Under the pieces are notes generated by a model. That model was not told the DNA's origin. It did no database searches and saw only the letters and a program-made list of their open reading frames with translations. Below, piece after piece: positions 22,301 through 29,885 of a stretch of DNA of 64,000 nt (position 1 is the first letter of the stretch; each line of letters starts with the position of its first letter). Source of the stretch: Ariolimax columbianus (Eukaryota; Mollusca; Gastropoda; Stylommatophora; Arionidae); the NCBI GenBank assembly GCA_036924085.1, contig JAVGWX010000013.1, forward strand, positions 49,236,465 to 49,300,464. Direction: 5' to 3'. Both the position numbers and the translations under genes were made by a program.

Positions 22301-25300
22301 TAAATTTAGACAAGTGTCCATTTAGGGAGGACAAATAATTAGTAGAACATGATCTCTGAGTCTGTAGTATCCATGAAAGCAGAAGAGCGACAGCATAGCT
22401 TTCTTCAATCAAAGGATAAACTATGTAACAACGAGAGAGACCTCAGACAGAACTTATGAGGCAAATAGAAATGGTTATTTGGGAAAGGACAAAGAAAACA
22501 ATGATGAATCCAAAATGCACGTATGTTTTCACATTCTATTTTTGATGAATCTATGTTTTGGTCATTTTTTACGATGCTTGAAAATATTATTGGCATAGTC
22601 AAAGAGTTTAGCATAAAATAAACATACTTAAGACAAAGACTTTGGTAATATCCAAGCAACATATGCAAATAAATATGATCATCAATGTAGATATAATCAA
22701 ACAAGTACAGAAGTTTACATATTCGGGGCAAATCATAACAGAAGATGTCCGCAATGAGACAAATGAAGACAAGGATTGCAATAACTAGAAAGGACTTCAG
22801 TGAAAAACAGAAATTGATAACTTTAAAGAATATCAGAACAGAACTGAGGAAAAAAATAATATTCATTCATATATGGCCAGTTGCACTGCATGGGACTGAA
22901 ACATAAACTTTAGCTAAGGAATATGAAAAAGAAAAAAGATTGGAAACGTTTGAAATGTGGTGTTACCGTAGAATGGAAAGAGTGAATTGGGCAGAAAGAA
23001 GATCTAATGACAATGTACTCACTGAAGTTGGTGCCCAAAGACAAATATTATATATGATACAAAAACGTCGGTTGAGTTGACTATGTCACAATATGAGACA
23101 TGAAATGTTCTACCGAAGATACTAGAGAGTAAGATTCAAGGACAGAGCGGACCGGGACGACCAAGCCTCACCTTCACATTGCAGGCATGCAGGGACACTA
23201 AAGTTAAAGTACAAGCATGCTGAAATGAAGATAGCTGCAGAGGATAGGGTCAAAAGGAGAGACATGCTGGACAACCTTACAACCAGTCTCTGGACTGATC
23301 AACCAGATGATGATGATGTTTTATAATTATTGAAAATAGCGCTGACTTCAGTTTTTCTATTTAAAAACATGGAAAATGGCTCATAGAAGTGACTTCATTG
23401 CAACTGAGGGGTCCCCATATGTGCTCAGCCTCTATCACTGCTGAAAGTGCTGACAAATGCACAAACTCTGTAGCCCCCGCAGTGGCTCCTAAATTTTAAA
23501 AAATGAGTAGCGGACAGTTTTGAATCTCTTCTGTGTGAAAACAATTAAGAGTAAATTAAATGTAGATTTAAGATCACGTGACAAAGAAGAAGAAACAGAA
23601 AGCTATATATTTAAAAAAAACCCTGCTTTCAGGGACATCTCAAGATCTTTTGAGTGTTTTATAATTTATACAATAATTACTTCATACAATATTTACAACA
23701 ATAATTACCATGGCGAAGTGGTTAAACCGCCGGCCCCGTGATCAGATGGTGTGGGTTCGACTCCGGACTCCGCCGTCTATCTCACGGGTGCTTGATATGG
23801 AGTCCCCTGCATCTCGTAGTCGCCCCCTAGTTGTCTTGTCTTTGACTTGTCACTGGGGTCGGGCGTCACGAGTCTAGAGAGTGAGAATAAAAAGTAGCGC
23901 AGTTAATCCTTACTAAAAATAGGGCTAGCAAAATAAATTATGCCATCATCGTCTACGGTGGACTGCTGCCTTTGCCTTAATTACTTCATACAATTTATAC
24001 AACAATAATTACTTCATACAATATATACAACAATAATTACTTCATACAATATTATAATAGCTGTCCATCGTTGTCGATGAGGACCGCCGACATCATCCTT
24101 GTCACAGATTTCCCTGTTGGGTGTGGGTGCGCATGTGGCTGAACAGGCCAATGCGAGCACGAAAACATCTGCTACATATCGGGCACACGAGGTTTGTAGA
24201 AGGGGATGGTGTTCCCGCTGCTCGGGATTTCCGCGTCTCGCGTCTGTTCTGGGCTTTCACAACACGGTCATCTTCACCGGCAGCTACACCCGATTTGACT
24301 GCACTTCTCCAGTCAGATCTGTTTTTCGCAAGACATTCCCAGGTGTCGAAGTCTATCTGGCAACTTTTTAGTGAGTCCTTCAGACCGTCTTTAAATCGTT
24401 TTCAGACCGTCTTTAAATCGTTTATCATACAATATACACAACACTAATTACTTCATACAATATATACAACATATACAAAAACATATAAAAATATACAAAA
24501 CATATACAAAATATACAACAATAATTACTTCATACAATATACACAACAATAATTACTTCATACAATATATACAACAATAATTACTTCATACAATATACAC
24601 AACACTAATTACTTCATACAATATATACAACAATAATTACTTCATACAATATACACAACACTAATTACTTCATACAATATATACAACAATAATTACTTCA
24701 TACAATATACACAACACTAATTACTTCATACAATATATACAACAATAATTACTTCATACAATATATACAACAATAATTACTTCATACAATATATACAACA
24801 ATAATTACTTCATACAATATATACAACAATAATTACTTCATACAATATACACAACAATCATTATTTCATTTAATATATATAACAATAATTACAATAGTTG
24901 TGCATCCTCACACACCAATAATTTACATGTATTTGTTAACTTATATCCTTTTTTGGCCGAATTGTTTCGATACCTGCCTGCCGACAAGGAAGGCAGAGGT
25001 TCGAATCCCCAAAATGGCATATGTTGTGTTTTTCTGTTGGGGGTGAAATAAACAAACACAGCCAGCACACGACGTGCAACAACGTGGCGACAGCAGTAGC
25101 GAAGCGGCCTGTAGTCCTCAACCTTTAAAACCCCTAGACTAACCCAGCAATGGGAAAAATGTGGTATGACAGTTTTTTCTTTCCCATTTTGGAAAGTTTT
25201 ATCAGTGGTTTGGTGTAAATGTTTGCCTCTGGATAAGTTGGCAAGTATATTGAGGGGATCAGTCTACAATACTTTGGAATTAACAAAAGTTGAAAATTGT

Positions 25301-28300
25301 TTGAAATTGTTCATGATGTGCATTCTGTGCATGGACAGTGTTTCTGACTAATTTCAGATTCTGTGGATGTCAAACAACAAGGTGTCTGACTGGAATGAGT
25401 TTCAAAAACTGGTATGTATTCTTTCAGTTCAGATGAAGTTGGGGGATCAAGATGCTGAGCAGCGCATGAGCTGCAGTGGTTAGTGACCCATAGCTAAATG
25501 CTAGCGTCATGGATAACAGGCTGCAGCAGGGTAGACTGGCTAAGGAGAAGGGATCGAAGAGGGAATGCTAACCCAGTACTCAAAAAATGCTTGCTGAAGT
25601 CGGATGTGTTGGACCGAAAGGTGCAAATATCGCATTCAAGCTGTAAACTACGAAACAACACATTCCGTTCTCTGGACTACATTCTGCTACTTAAGCCCTT
25701 TCAGGGTTTGGTAGCGATAGATTGAGAATGAACGAAGCCAAGTCCAAGCCAAGATGGAGTTGTTTTTGTCATTGTGTGGTCACTGAGCCATTAGCTATAT
25801 ATATATTTATTGAGTTGATAAAAACTCAAACGATAAACGGGATGTCATTGACTCTCCATCAATGCGAAAGTACAGATGAACCGGCCATGTGGTCCGCATG
25901 CCAAATATTGATGGACAAGAAGGGTGTCTTTCTGGTGGCCATACAACTACAACTGTCTGCTAACGAGATGGAGAGATTACCTGCACCACGTCTTTAGACC
26001 GTCATGGTACTCCAAGGCAAAGGACAGGTGCATATTCAAGCAGCTTTTGGCTACATGGCATCAGGCAACCTTGACTGATTAAATATCAGGTATTATCAAG
26101 CATTCAACTAAGTAGGGTACACAGTCATCTCAAGGTAAGGTATTAGCCTCAGGTGTTGGAGTTCGCAGGTTCAAATCATGGTGGAGACCGTGATTTTTTT
26201 CACGAGGAACATCCAATTAAAAAAGTCCCCTGATATCTAAGTAGTAAGACCAAACATCTGTGTGCAGTGGTGCACACGTTAAAAATCCCTTGGCAGTTGG
26301 AAATCGAAAAGAGTAGCATTGATGGCGCCTGACAGGCTGCGGGTCTACCTTGCTCTAATTTAGACTTCCCCCAGTTCCAAAAATAGGCTATCATATATTC
26401 CAGGGACTACCAACCTAATGGTTGGTAAAAGATACTGGGATTGACAAGGCAAGTCACCAGCGGATTTTCGTTTGCCTGCCAAAAAATATGAAACAAAGGA
26501 GGTCACACCTCCCCACGACATCTAACGGCACAAGTGGACTGAAGGTAGATAGATAGATAGATAAAAGATAAACAAATGTTAAGAGATTGTTTGCAAAAGA
26601 ATTCTGTAAATTTGGCAAACAAAATGAAAAGAAGAAACTTGGATGCGTTCACTTAACAATATCAAATATGTGTTTCAAAGTATACCATTTACTATGTTGT
26701 CTGTATGGAATGTTTGGTTCATTACTGGTTCATTGGTCTTTTACTTTGATATTTGTAGGCTGAGATGCACAATTTGGAGGATCTTCTTTTTTATGGTGAG
26801 TAGTAGAATGAAGTATTCTAACATTATTATTAGCTCTGGTTAAAGTCAATACAAGGTGTGATTAAAAAAAAAAGGATCTAGATTGGCAATCAGGATCCAA
26901 TCAGAAGTTGCTAGGCACAGGTCAATCTAATTTGTATGTAGCCTTAGCCATGTTTGTTTGTTTGCAGTAGTGCTTTGTCCTTCTGTGTGTAAAACTTGTA
27001 GTGGTGTTTTTATGCTCAGTAAGGAGAAAATAGGAATAGGAATAGGGCAGTTCATTGTCAGCGTATTAGAGGTCTGTAAATTGAAAGTGACTTACACAAA
27101 ATGATGGATCCTATTGGTTGTGGACATAAAACAGATGTGAAGTAACCATGAAAAAATGGGATGCTTTATTATGAAAATTATAACAAAACTCTGATGCTCA
27201 GTGACATACTTACTTCCTGTGTCCGGACACCTCAAATAGTCTTCACCCAAAAACCAGCCACTGTTAGTGCTCTTTCATTTACCACCATCAGGTCCTCTAC
27301 TGTACAGTGTTCCTGCATACTAGGACATATAATCAGGTGTTCTGTGTTCCTGGACAGCCCTACAATTGCAATGTTCGTCTTCAAATCCCCACTTTTTCAG
27401 ATTAGACACACACCTGTTCAGAGATCTCCACATCATTTCCTGGTGCAAGTTTTTCTCTACCCTGCATCCAACCTTTTGGCTCCACTTTTCTATGCGGTTT
27501 CTCTCGGGGCTCTGCTCTGAGGGCTGTACAGTCCTCAGGTAACATTTCCTTGATTTCAGTCGTATTCTTTCTGCTCAATGACATAATCAACAAGGAATAA
27601 GACTATTATAAACTTTGTTTCATTTTATGATGAAGAGGAACAATTTGGATTAAACATTACAAATCCCATCTACCAACAACTGTCATGAGATTTCATTTTT
27701 ATTTTTGTAGGCAACCCTCTGGAAGAGAAACATTCAGGAGAAGGAAATTGGAGGGATGATGTTGCCAAGAAACTGCCACGGCTGAAAAAATTGGATGGTA
27801 AGTTGAAACACATATAAGGGGATGGTGTGGGCAAGTGGTAAAGTGACACAACAGAAAGGTGCTGGGTTCACTTTCCATTACAGCAGCGGCCGTTACCCCG
27901 AGGAAGCAAACCCTTAGAAAATGCAGAAGGAAGCAGACCCTTACATAAAATGCATGTCAAAGTTGGATGCACTGGGCTGACAGGCGCAAAATAAAAACAT
28001 AGTGCAACGCACACCACCTGGGGAATAGAGAATTAAGGCGAATGCAAGAAAAACCACAAAACAAACAAACACATATAACAATATCTTACAATCTGTAATG
28101 GCTATCTGCATCTGCAATAATGGCATATTCTTCTTCTACTTGTTCTTCTGGAACAATTTTGGGATATTGTTTCTAGAGATGTCTTTTCAATCCAGATGAC
28201 TCCTCAACATTTTTCATGCTTTTGACTTGTGTGAATGATTAAGTGTGCAAAGCCATGAGTTTAGAGTCTTCTACACTTGAAGGGAAATGGCATCTATAGT

Positions 28301-29782
28301 TACCAACTTGTCCAAGCTAATTGTATTTTGTATTTCTTTTTTCTCTTTATATTTCTTTCCATTTGTGGGCACACAAATCTTATTGTACTAGAATTTATCC
28401 TCTAAAGATTTTTGCTATTACAAATTTTGTAAACATATTTTGTTGTTGTCTTAAAAATTAAAAAATTAACAGCGACAAGACAGAAACTACGACAATAGCA
28501 TTCACAGCGCAGTTTCCACATCAGCGGTAAAACTCTAAAGCAGGCACAGGAATTTACACACCTGGAAAGTGTCTTCACTGACTGCGGCAGACTGGTCAGA
28601 AATTAGAAATAGAAAAGCAAACTAGGTGCACTATCAGCTGGCACCATTACAAACTCTGCAGAGTCTTATAAACCAGTATAAAGAAGTTCAGATATATAGT
28701 ACCAAGTATTATCTCTTAATTCATTTCTGCTTGACTTTAAATTGCTGATGCAAAGATAGGATTTATATAAGATTCAGCTGTTCCTTGTAAAAATAAATCA
28801 CCTGGGGTCATGCACTGAATGAACTGACAGCATCCAGTGACTGATAGCTGGCTGCCTGCATCAGGGACAGTGAACCATCGCTGACACCGCTTTCAAGCGG
28901 TGACCCGAAACATTCTGCACTAGTGTAGCCTGATTAAGAAAAAATGAGATTGCAGTTGGAAGGCAGGCCCCCGTGCACACAAAATCGGAAGGCAGGTCCC
29001 ATGCCCAAAAAATTGGATTGCAGTGGGAAGGCAAGCCAGTGCCCCAAAAATGGGATCGCAGTGGGAAGGCAGACCCGGTGCCCAAAAAATGGGATCGCAG
29101 TGGGAAGGCAGGCCCGGTGCCCAAAAAATGGGATCGCAGTGGGAAGGCAGGCCCGGTGCCCAAAAAATGGGATCACAGTGGGAAGGCAGGCCCGGTGCCC
29201 AAAAAATGGGATCGCAGTAGGAAGGCAGGCCCGGTGCCCAAAAAATGGGATCGCAGTGGGAAGGTAGGCCCAGTGCCCCAAAAATGGGATCACAGTGAGA
29301 AGGTAGGCCCGGTGCCCAAAAAATGAGATCGCAGTGGGAAGGTTGGCCCGGTGCCCAAAAAATGGTATCGCAGTGGGAAGGTAGGCCCAGTGCCCAAAAA
29401 ATGGGATCACAGTGGGAAGGTAGGCCCAGTGCCCAAAAAATGGGATCGCAGTGGGAAGGTAGGCCCGGTGCCCAAAAAATGGGATCGCAGTGGGAAGGCA
29501 GGCCCAGTGCCCAAAAAATGGGATCGCAGTGGGAAGGCAGGCCCGGTGCCCACAAAATTCAGCTGAAGTTGTATGTGTCAGGCCGAAAGGCGCAGATGTC
29601 GCAGCCTCGCTGTAAACTGCGACACACCATCCTGTAAAGGAAGAACACAAATAAAGGAGGGGAATAATTACCCCAGAACTAGCTAAGAGCTCAGTAATAA
29701 TTGGGAATATTCTTTTCTGGTGTAAAATGACAAAACTTATATTTCAGGTGTCCCTATTGTCCGGCAAGAAGAAGATGACTAA
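11361..29782 (+). CDS. DNAL1: Dynein axonemal light chain 1, complete ten-exon gene
   Basis: Ten exons join in frame to 187 residues (human protein about 190): 11361-11363, 13091-13129, 17932-18038, 19984-20039, 21117-21172, 22055-22144, 25358-25411, 26759-26795, 27711-27797 and 29748-29782. All introns are GT-AG and phases match at every junction. The product is an SDS22-like leucine-rich-repeat protein. In the family it binds the outer-arm dynein heavy-chain motor in motile cilia and tethers it to the axonemal microtubule. Recognisable blocks are [66 protein letters not shown] and NPLEEKHS, ending [15 protein letters not shown]. The Asn of NPLEEKHS (residue 149) matches human Asn150, a residue mutated in primary ciliary dyskinesia. 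No frameshift or stop was seen, so the gene looks functional. The 3' neighbour, SEC23, is convergent. Confidence 0.95.
11702..11925 (-). mobile_element. LINE-B C-terminal fragment
   Basis: The minus strand reads [20 protein letters not shown] then [17 protein letters not shown], matching 9945-10090. It lies in DNAL1 intron 1. Confidence 0.8.
11926..12350 (+). mobile_element. RT/RNase H-type LINE fragment
   Basis: The frame [19 protein letters not shown], then NPRRLI-like and an ending SRTFLAL-like stretch, resemble the post-RT linker of jockey/I-type LINEs (LxxVQNQALRxITG). Lightly supported. Confidence 0.4.
12497..12920 (+). mobile_element. SINE-B with internal tandem duplication
   Basis: It opens gggatcaagatgctgagaag and ends ggagattaaaacgaaagaag. 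A block of about 82 bp (ccgaaaagtgcaaatatc through catcttcctactg) is present twice, at about 12705-12785 and 12786-12862. Confidence 0.85.
13091..13129 (+). CDS. DNAL1: DNAL1 coding exon 2
   Basis: Residues 2-14, [13 protein letters not shown], phase 0 at both ends. The acceptor is ttattttcag and the donor gtaagt. This is the conserved N-terminal helix before the LRRs. A long (TA)n tract starts about 120 bp downstream. Confidence 0.9.
13250..13343. repeat. (TA)n microsatellite, about 94 bp
   Basis: Uninterrupted TA dinucleotides in DNAL1 intron 2, about 120 bp past exon 2. Likely polymorphic and prone to cruciform extrusion. Confidence 0.95.
13344..14015 (+). mobile_element. LINE-E reverse transcriptase fragment
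   Basis: Frames read [55 protein letters not shown] (catalytic, near 13610) and [20 protein letters not shown]. It ends abruptly against LINE-F on the other strand. Confidence 0.8.
14016..15250 (-). mobile_element. LINE-F ORF2 with a long open reading frame
   Basis: About 410 codons stay open: [112 protein letters not shown] and [18 protein letters not shown]. Compared with the copy at 52690, about five residues are missing after GVRQG, and the catalytic box is FTDD where the sister has FADD. The N-terminal endonuclease is absent. The frame upstream of 15250 is unrelated sequence. It lies antisense in DNAL1 intron 2. Confidence 0.85.
15251..15590. other. Unidentified stretch in DNAL1 intron 2
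   Basis: No repeat sister is seen in the window. A (gt/ga)-poor, moderately GC-rich stretch with no recognisable product. Confidence 0.3.
15591..15905 (+). mobile_element. SINE-F, tRNA-like head
   Basis: tRNA-like head (aagaggtcaggcacttgcc, then tgaatccc as B box), followed by gacccctggtctcacgagag, gttgtcttgactcatgtctt, ggaccagagagtgaggt and ending near tcaatgggcaact. Sisters are at 33215, 34115, 47185 (all -) and 55130 (+). Confidence 0.75.
15906..16112. other. Intron 2 sequence, nothing recognised
   Basis: Short unremarkable stretch between two SINEs. Confidence 0.4.
16125..16339 (-). mobile_element. SINE-A with 12-bp target-site duplication
   Basis: caatgccttatc flanks it at 16113-16124 and 16340-16351. 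The reverse complement starts ggggacggcgtgggctgg, with tRNA-like A box and B-box remnants, then the gcatactgaagttggatgca block and a poly-A-like tail. Confidence 0.9.
16352..16845. other. Intron 2 sequence, nothing recognised
   Basis: AT-rich and without clear repeats or coding sense. Confidence 0.4.
16848..17385 (-). mobile_element. LINE-A 3' fragment
   Basis: Antisense copy. It starts with the complement of the 3' hairpin (gactctatagagtctg) at 16885, then gives the complement of [17 protein letters not shown] and KALVRLRLEYCIQ. It carries many stops. Confidence 0.75.
17386..17931. other. End of DNAL1 intron 2, nothing recognised
   Basis: 17610-17820 is somewhat GC-richer (ggtacccctgaagcaaaaag, gagacgcctctagagaagg) but matches no repeat here. 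Confidence 0.35.
17932..18038 (+). CDS. DNAL1: DNAL1 coding exon 3
   Basis: 107 nt, residues 15-49 plus two bases of codon 50. It reads [18 protein letters not shown] then [16 protein letters not shown]. The [11 protein letters not shown] block is diagnostic for DNAL1. Acceptor aaaag, donor gtaagt. Confidence 0.95.
18085..18400 (-). mobile_element. LINE-D C-terminal (zinc-knuckle-like) fragment
   Basis: The minus strand reads [40 protein letters not shown] and ILQSC. This is the FRLRTGHxRLxxH...CPCG...EHxLxxC module that follows RNase H in I/jockey-type LINEs. It ends in a ttcttcttcttc stretch. Confidence 0.8.
18640..19070 (+). mobile_element. LINE-G RNase H and tail fragment
   Basis: The frame [20 protein letters not shown] is the end of a retrotransposon RNase H domain (CPxHAGVxGNERADxLAS). 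It is followed by the [20 protein letters not shown] and [15 protein letters not shown] region found in RNase H-bearing LINEs. Confidence 0.7.
19110..19290 (+). mobile_element. SINE-B 3' half
   Basis: gctgaagacagatgcgttag, accgaaaggtgtaaatatcg, attccgttctctgg, cccttttcagggcttagtag and gattgagaatgaacgaag. The head is missing. 19290-19455 holds nothing recognised. Confidence 0.8.
19456..19720 (+). mobile_element. SINE-A, nearly full length
   Basis: ggggacggcgtgggctagtg, then gttaagtgacacgtctcaca, a tRNA-like B box region (ctgggtttggttcccatc), ggggaagcaaaccc, atgctgaagtcagatgaac, gtgcaacgcacaccacc and an aaataaggcgaacgc A-rich tail. It sits in DNAL1 intron 3. Confidence 0.88.
19984..20039 (+). 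CDS. DNAL1: DNAL1 coding exon 4 (first LRR)
   Basis: 56 nt, completing codon 50 (Glu) and encoding [18 protein letters not shown], an SDS22-type LRR. One base of codon 69 follows, then gtaagt. Human has Cys where this has Ala (STNC/STNA); the rest is nearly identical. Confidence 0.96.
20200..20340 (+). mobile_element. SINE-A 3' half
   Basis: cccttatataaaatgtatgc, tgaagtcgaatgcactggg, gtgcaacgcacaatgcc and aaataaggcgaatgc, 5'-truncated, in DNAL1 intron 4. Confidence 0.8.
20500..21095. repeat. 51-bp minisatellite, about 11 units
   Basis: Unit: gaaactatggagcaaacact, tttgcttgcttaaaatggta, gtttaataaaa, 51-52 bp. Later units drift. It ends 21 bp before exon 5 of DNAL1. Confidence 0.92.
21117..21172 (+). 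CDS. DNAL1: DNAL1 coding exon 5 (second LRR)
   Basis: 56 nt, completing codon 69 (Lys) and encoding [18 protein letters not shown], phase 0 at the end. Acceptor cttacag, donor gtaagt. A 51-bp tandem array ends about 25 bp upstream of this exon, so it occupies the branch-point region of intron 4. Confidence 0.96.
21525..22020. repeat. 35-bp minisatellite split by a LINE-A tail
   Basis: Unit: atgagtgtttaggtttgtct, then tggcttctcttctct. About 12 units with drift, broken by the LINE-A 3' piece at 21835-21935. It ends about 35 bp before DNAL1 exon 6. 21173-21524 holds nothing recognised. Confidence 0.9.
21835..21935 (+). mobile_element. LINE-A 3' tail inserted in minisatellite
   Basis: gattggatgcgcatatcttt, agagcaaggaaatg, actggttgtatataggctct, gcagagtcttgtaaaccagt, ataaagacgctaag. 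Only the last 100 bp of the LINE is present. Confidence 0.85.
22055..22144 (+). CDS. DNAL1: DNAL1 coding exon 6 (third LRR)
   Basis: 90 nt, residues 88-117. It opens [20 protein letters not shown] and ends [10 protein letters not shown] strong T10 tract and ccag acceptor precede it. The donor gtttgt is weaker than the others. A 35-bp minisatellite fills most of intron 5. Confidence 0.96.
22145..22540. other. Start of DNAL1 intron 6, nothing recognised
   Basis: AT-rich. A 153-codon open frame on the - strand here is low-complexity and reflects base composition. Confidence 0.4.
22541..23325 (+). mobile_element. LINE-H ORF2 C-terminal fragment
   Basis: Frames read [81 protein letters not shown] and a final [13 protein letters not shown]. 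Stops interrupt it. The closest sister is at 41140-41790 (-). Confidence 0.75.
23707..23975 (+). mobile_element. SINE-H with tRNA-like promoter
   Basis: A-box-like tggcgaagtggtt and a good B box (gggttcgactcc) 40 bp on, then ggtgcttgatatggagtccc, gtcttgtctttgacttgtca and gagagtgagaataaa. The flanking aattac may be part of the target duplication but is also in the array unit. Not a tRNA: no acceptor stem closes. Confidence 0.75.
24055..24425 (-). mobile_element. LINE-I 3' end encoding a C2H2 zinc finger
   Basis: The minus strand reads [38 protein letters not shown], then [19 protein letters not shown] and TQQGNL-stop. Cys-X2-Cys and His-X3-His spacing fits a C2H2 finger at the ORF2 C-terminus. 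A second copy without the finger is at 30590-31090. Confidence 0.85.
24945..25142 (+). mobile_element. SINE-G, tRNA-like head
   Basis: ctgccgacaaggaaggcaga, a strong B box (ggttcgaatcccc), tttttctgttgggggtgaaa, taaacaaacacagccagca and cctgtagtcctcaacc. Sisters are at 33675 and 61610. Confidence 0.8.
25358..25411 (+). CDS. DNAL1: DNAL1 coding exon 7 (fourth LRR)
   Basis: 54 nt, residues 118-135, [18 protein letters not shown], phase 0 at both ends. Acceptor atttcag, donor gtatgt. A full SINE-B starts about 25 bp into the next intron. Confidence 0.96.
25430..25740 (+). mobile_element. SINE-B in DNAL1 intron 7
   Basis: ggggatcaagatgctgagca through gactggctaaggagaaggg, gctgaagtcggatgtgttgg, accgaaaggtgcaaatatcg and gattgagaatgaacgaag. 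It lacks part of the head (about 50 bp after ctagcgtca). It starts only 20-25 bp past exon 7. Confidence 0.88.
25850..26085 (+). mobile_element. Degenerate LINE ORF2 tail
   Basis: The frame around aaagtacagatgaaccggcc reads [13 protein letters not shown] / [16 protein letters not shown], the RWTGHVVRM motif of LINE C-termini. Weak. Confidence 0.35.
26095..26570 (+). mobile_element. SINE-J, tRNA-like head and GATA tail
   Basis: ctcaaggtaaggtattagcc and B box ggttcaaatcat, then agaccaaacatctgtgtgca, acgttaaaaatcccttggca, gcctgacaggctgcgggtct, aggaggtcacacctcc and a (gata)5 tail. Sisters are at 31462 and 36066 (both -). Confidence 0.8.
26759..26795 (+). CDS. DNAL1: DNAL1 coding exon 8
   Basis: 37 nt, residues 136-147 ([12 protein letters not shown]) plus the first base of the Gly codon. 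Acceptor tttgtag, donor gtgagt. This short exon links the last LRR to the cap region. Confidence 0.93.
26796..27160. other. DNAL1 intron 8, possible mariner 5' end
   Basis: Mostly unassigned. caaggtgtgattaaaaaaaa at 26851 resembles a mariner terminal repeat start, but no transposase frame could be read. Confidence 0.25.
27200..27400 (-). mobile_element. LINE-K-like ORF2 tail
   Basis: The minus strand reads [24 protein letters not shown] and [20 protein letters not shown] stretches, similar in layout to the CDC...TCPNLQETCNRC region at 55490. Weak support. Confidence 0.35.
27711..27797 (+). CDS. DNAL1: DNAL1 coding exon 9 (LRR cap)
   Basis: 87 nt, residues 148-176: [18 protein letters not shown] then [11 protein letters not shown], ending one base into Gly177. 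It holds the conserved Asn149. Acceptor tttttgtag, donor gtaagt. A SINE-A with a 12-bp target-site duplication begins only 20 bp after this exon. Confidence 0.96.
27818..28066 (+). mobile_element. SINE-A with 12-bp target-site duplication beside exon 9
   Basis: aaacacatataa at 27806-27817 and 28067-28078. Landmarks: ggggatggtgtgggcaagtg, ctgggttcactttccattac, gaagcaaacccttagaaaat, aagttggatgcactgggct and gtgcaacgcacaccacct. Confidence 0.92.
28079..28470. other. DNAL1 intron 9, nothing recognised
   Basis: T-rich unique sequence without repeats. Confidence 0.4.
28471..28645 (+). mobile_element. LINE-B fragment
   Basis: The frame [19 protein letters not shown], then [16 protein letters not shown], then [11 protein letters not shown] aligns with KTETMQI...QEFKYLGSVFTRDGGL at 9530-9660. 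Confidence 0.65.
28646..28692 (+). mobile_element. LINE-A 3' tail only
   Basis: aaactctgcagagtcttata then aaccagtataaagaag, fused to the end of the LINE-B fragment. Confidence 0.75.
28805..29650 (+). mobile_element. SINE-C with an internal 39-bp VNTR
   Basis: The 5' part (aactgacagcatccagtgac, tggctgcctgcatcagggac, ctttcaagcggtgacccg) and 3' part (gctgaagttgtatgtgtcag, gccgaaaggcgcagatgtcg, ctgtaaactgcgacacacca) are those of SINE-C at 34495. The block between them is expanded to about 600 bp. In the 34495 copy that block occurs once. Confidence 0.88.
28940..29555. repeat. 39-bp VNTR, about 15-16 units
   Basis: Unit: atgggatcgcagtgggaagg, caggcccggtgcccaaaaa. Units differ by single bases (cag/tag, cgg/cag). 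As 39 is a multiple of three, frames of 100-238 codons stay open on both strands; none is likely to be a gene. It lies in DNAL1 intron 9. Confidence 0.95.
29748..29782 (+). CDS. DNAL1: DNAL1 last coding exon and stop
   Basis: 35 nt: the rest of Gly177, then [10 protein letters not shown] and TAA at 29780-29782. The acidic tail is typical (human ends with a Glu/Asp run). Acceptor atttcag. A SINE carrying a large 39-bp VNTR ends about 100 bp upstream. Weak ATTAAA motifs at 29812 and 29960 could serve polyadenylation, but I cannot place the mRNA end. Confidence 0.93.
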
Positions 29783-29885
29783 AAATTCCAGCAGACCCTG
29801 TTTGGTGGCAGATTAAAAACACTGAGAATGTTTAAATGAAATAATACTGGCAGTTCAAGGATAAATGAAGAATTTTCTACATTCT

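Larger units (their letters stand above)
23660..24895. repeat. 28-bp minisatellite hosting two insertions
   Basis: Unit: acaacaataattacttcata then caatatat. It is seen at 23660-23706, 23976-24055 and 24426-24895 and is interrupted by SINE-H and a LINE-I end. 23326-23659 holds nothing recognised. Confidence 0.92.

Noticed and set aside
22405..22866. 153-codon minus-strand frame with hydrophobic stretches
   Set aside because: AT-rich, Leu/Phe/Ile-dominated composition; it overlaps a LINE-H fragment on the other strand and matches no known protein.
26851..27130. Another mariner 5' end
   Set aside because: Only a short terminus-like start is seen; no transposase frame and no partner terminus.
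28934..29650. Open frames of up to 238 codons on both strands (repeats of about [13 protein letters not shown])
   Set aside because: They arise because the VNTR unit is 39 bp, a multiple of three, so all frames stay open. The region is an intron of DNAL1 and part of a SINE.
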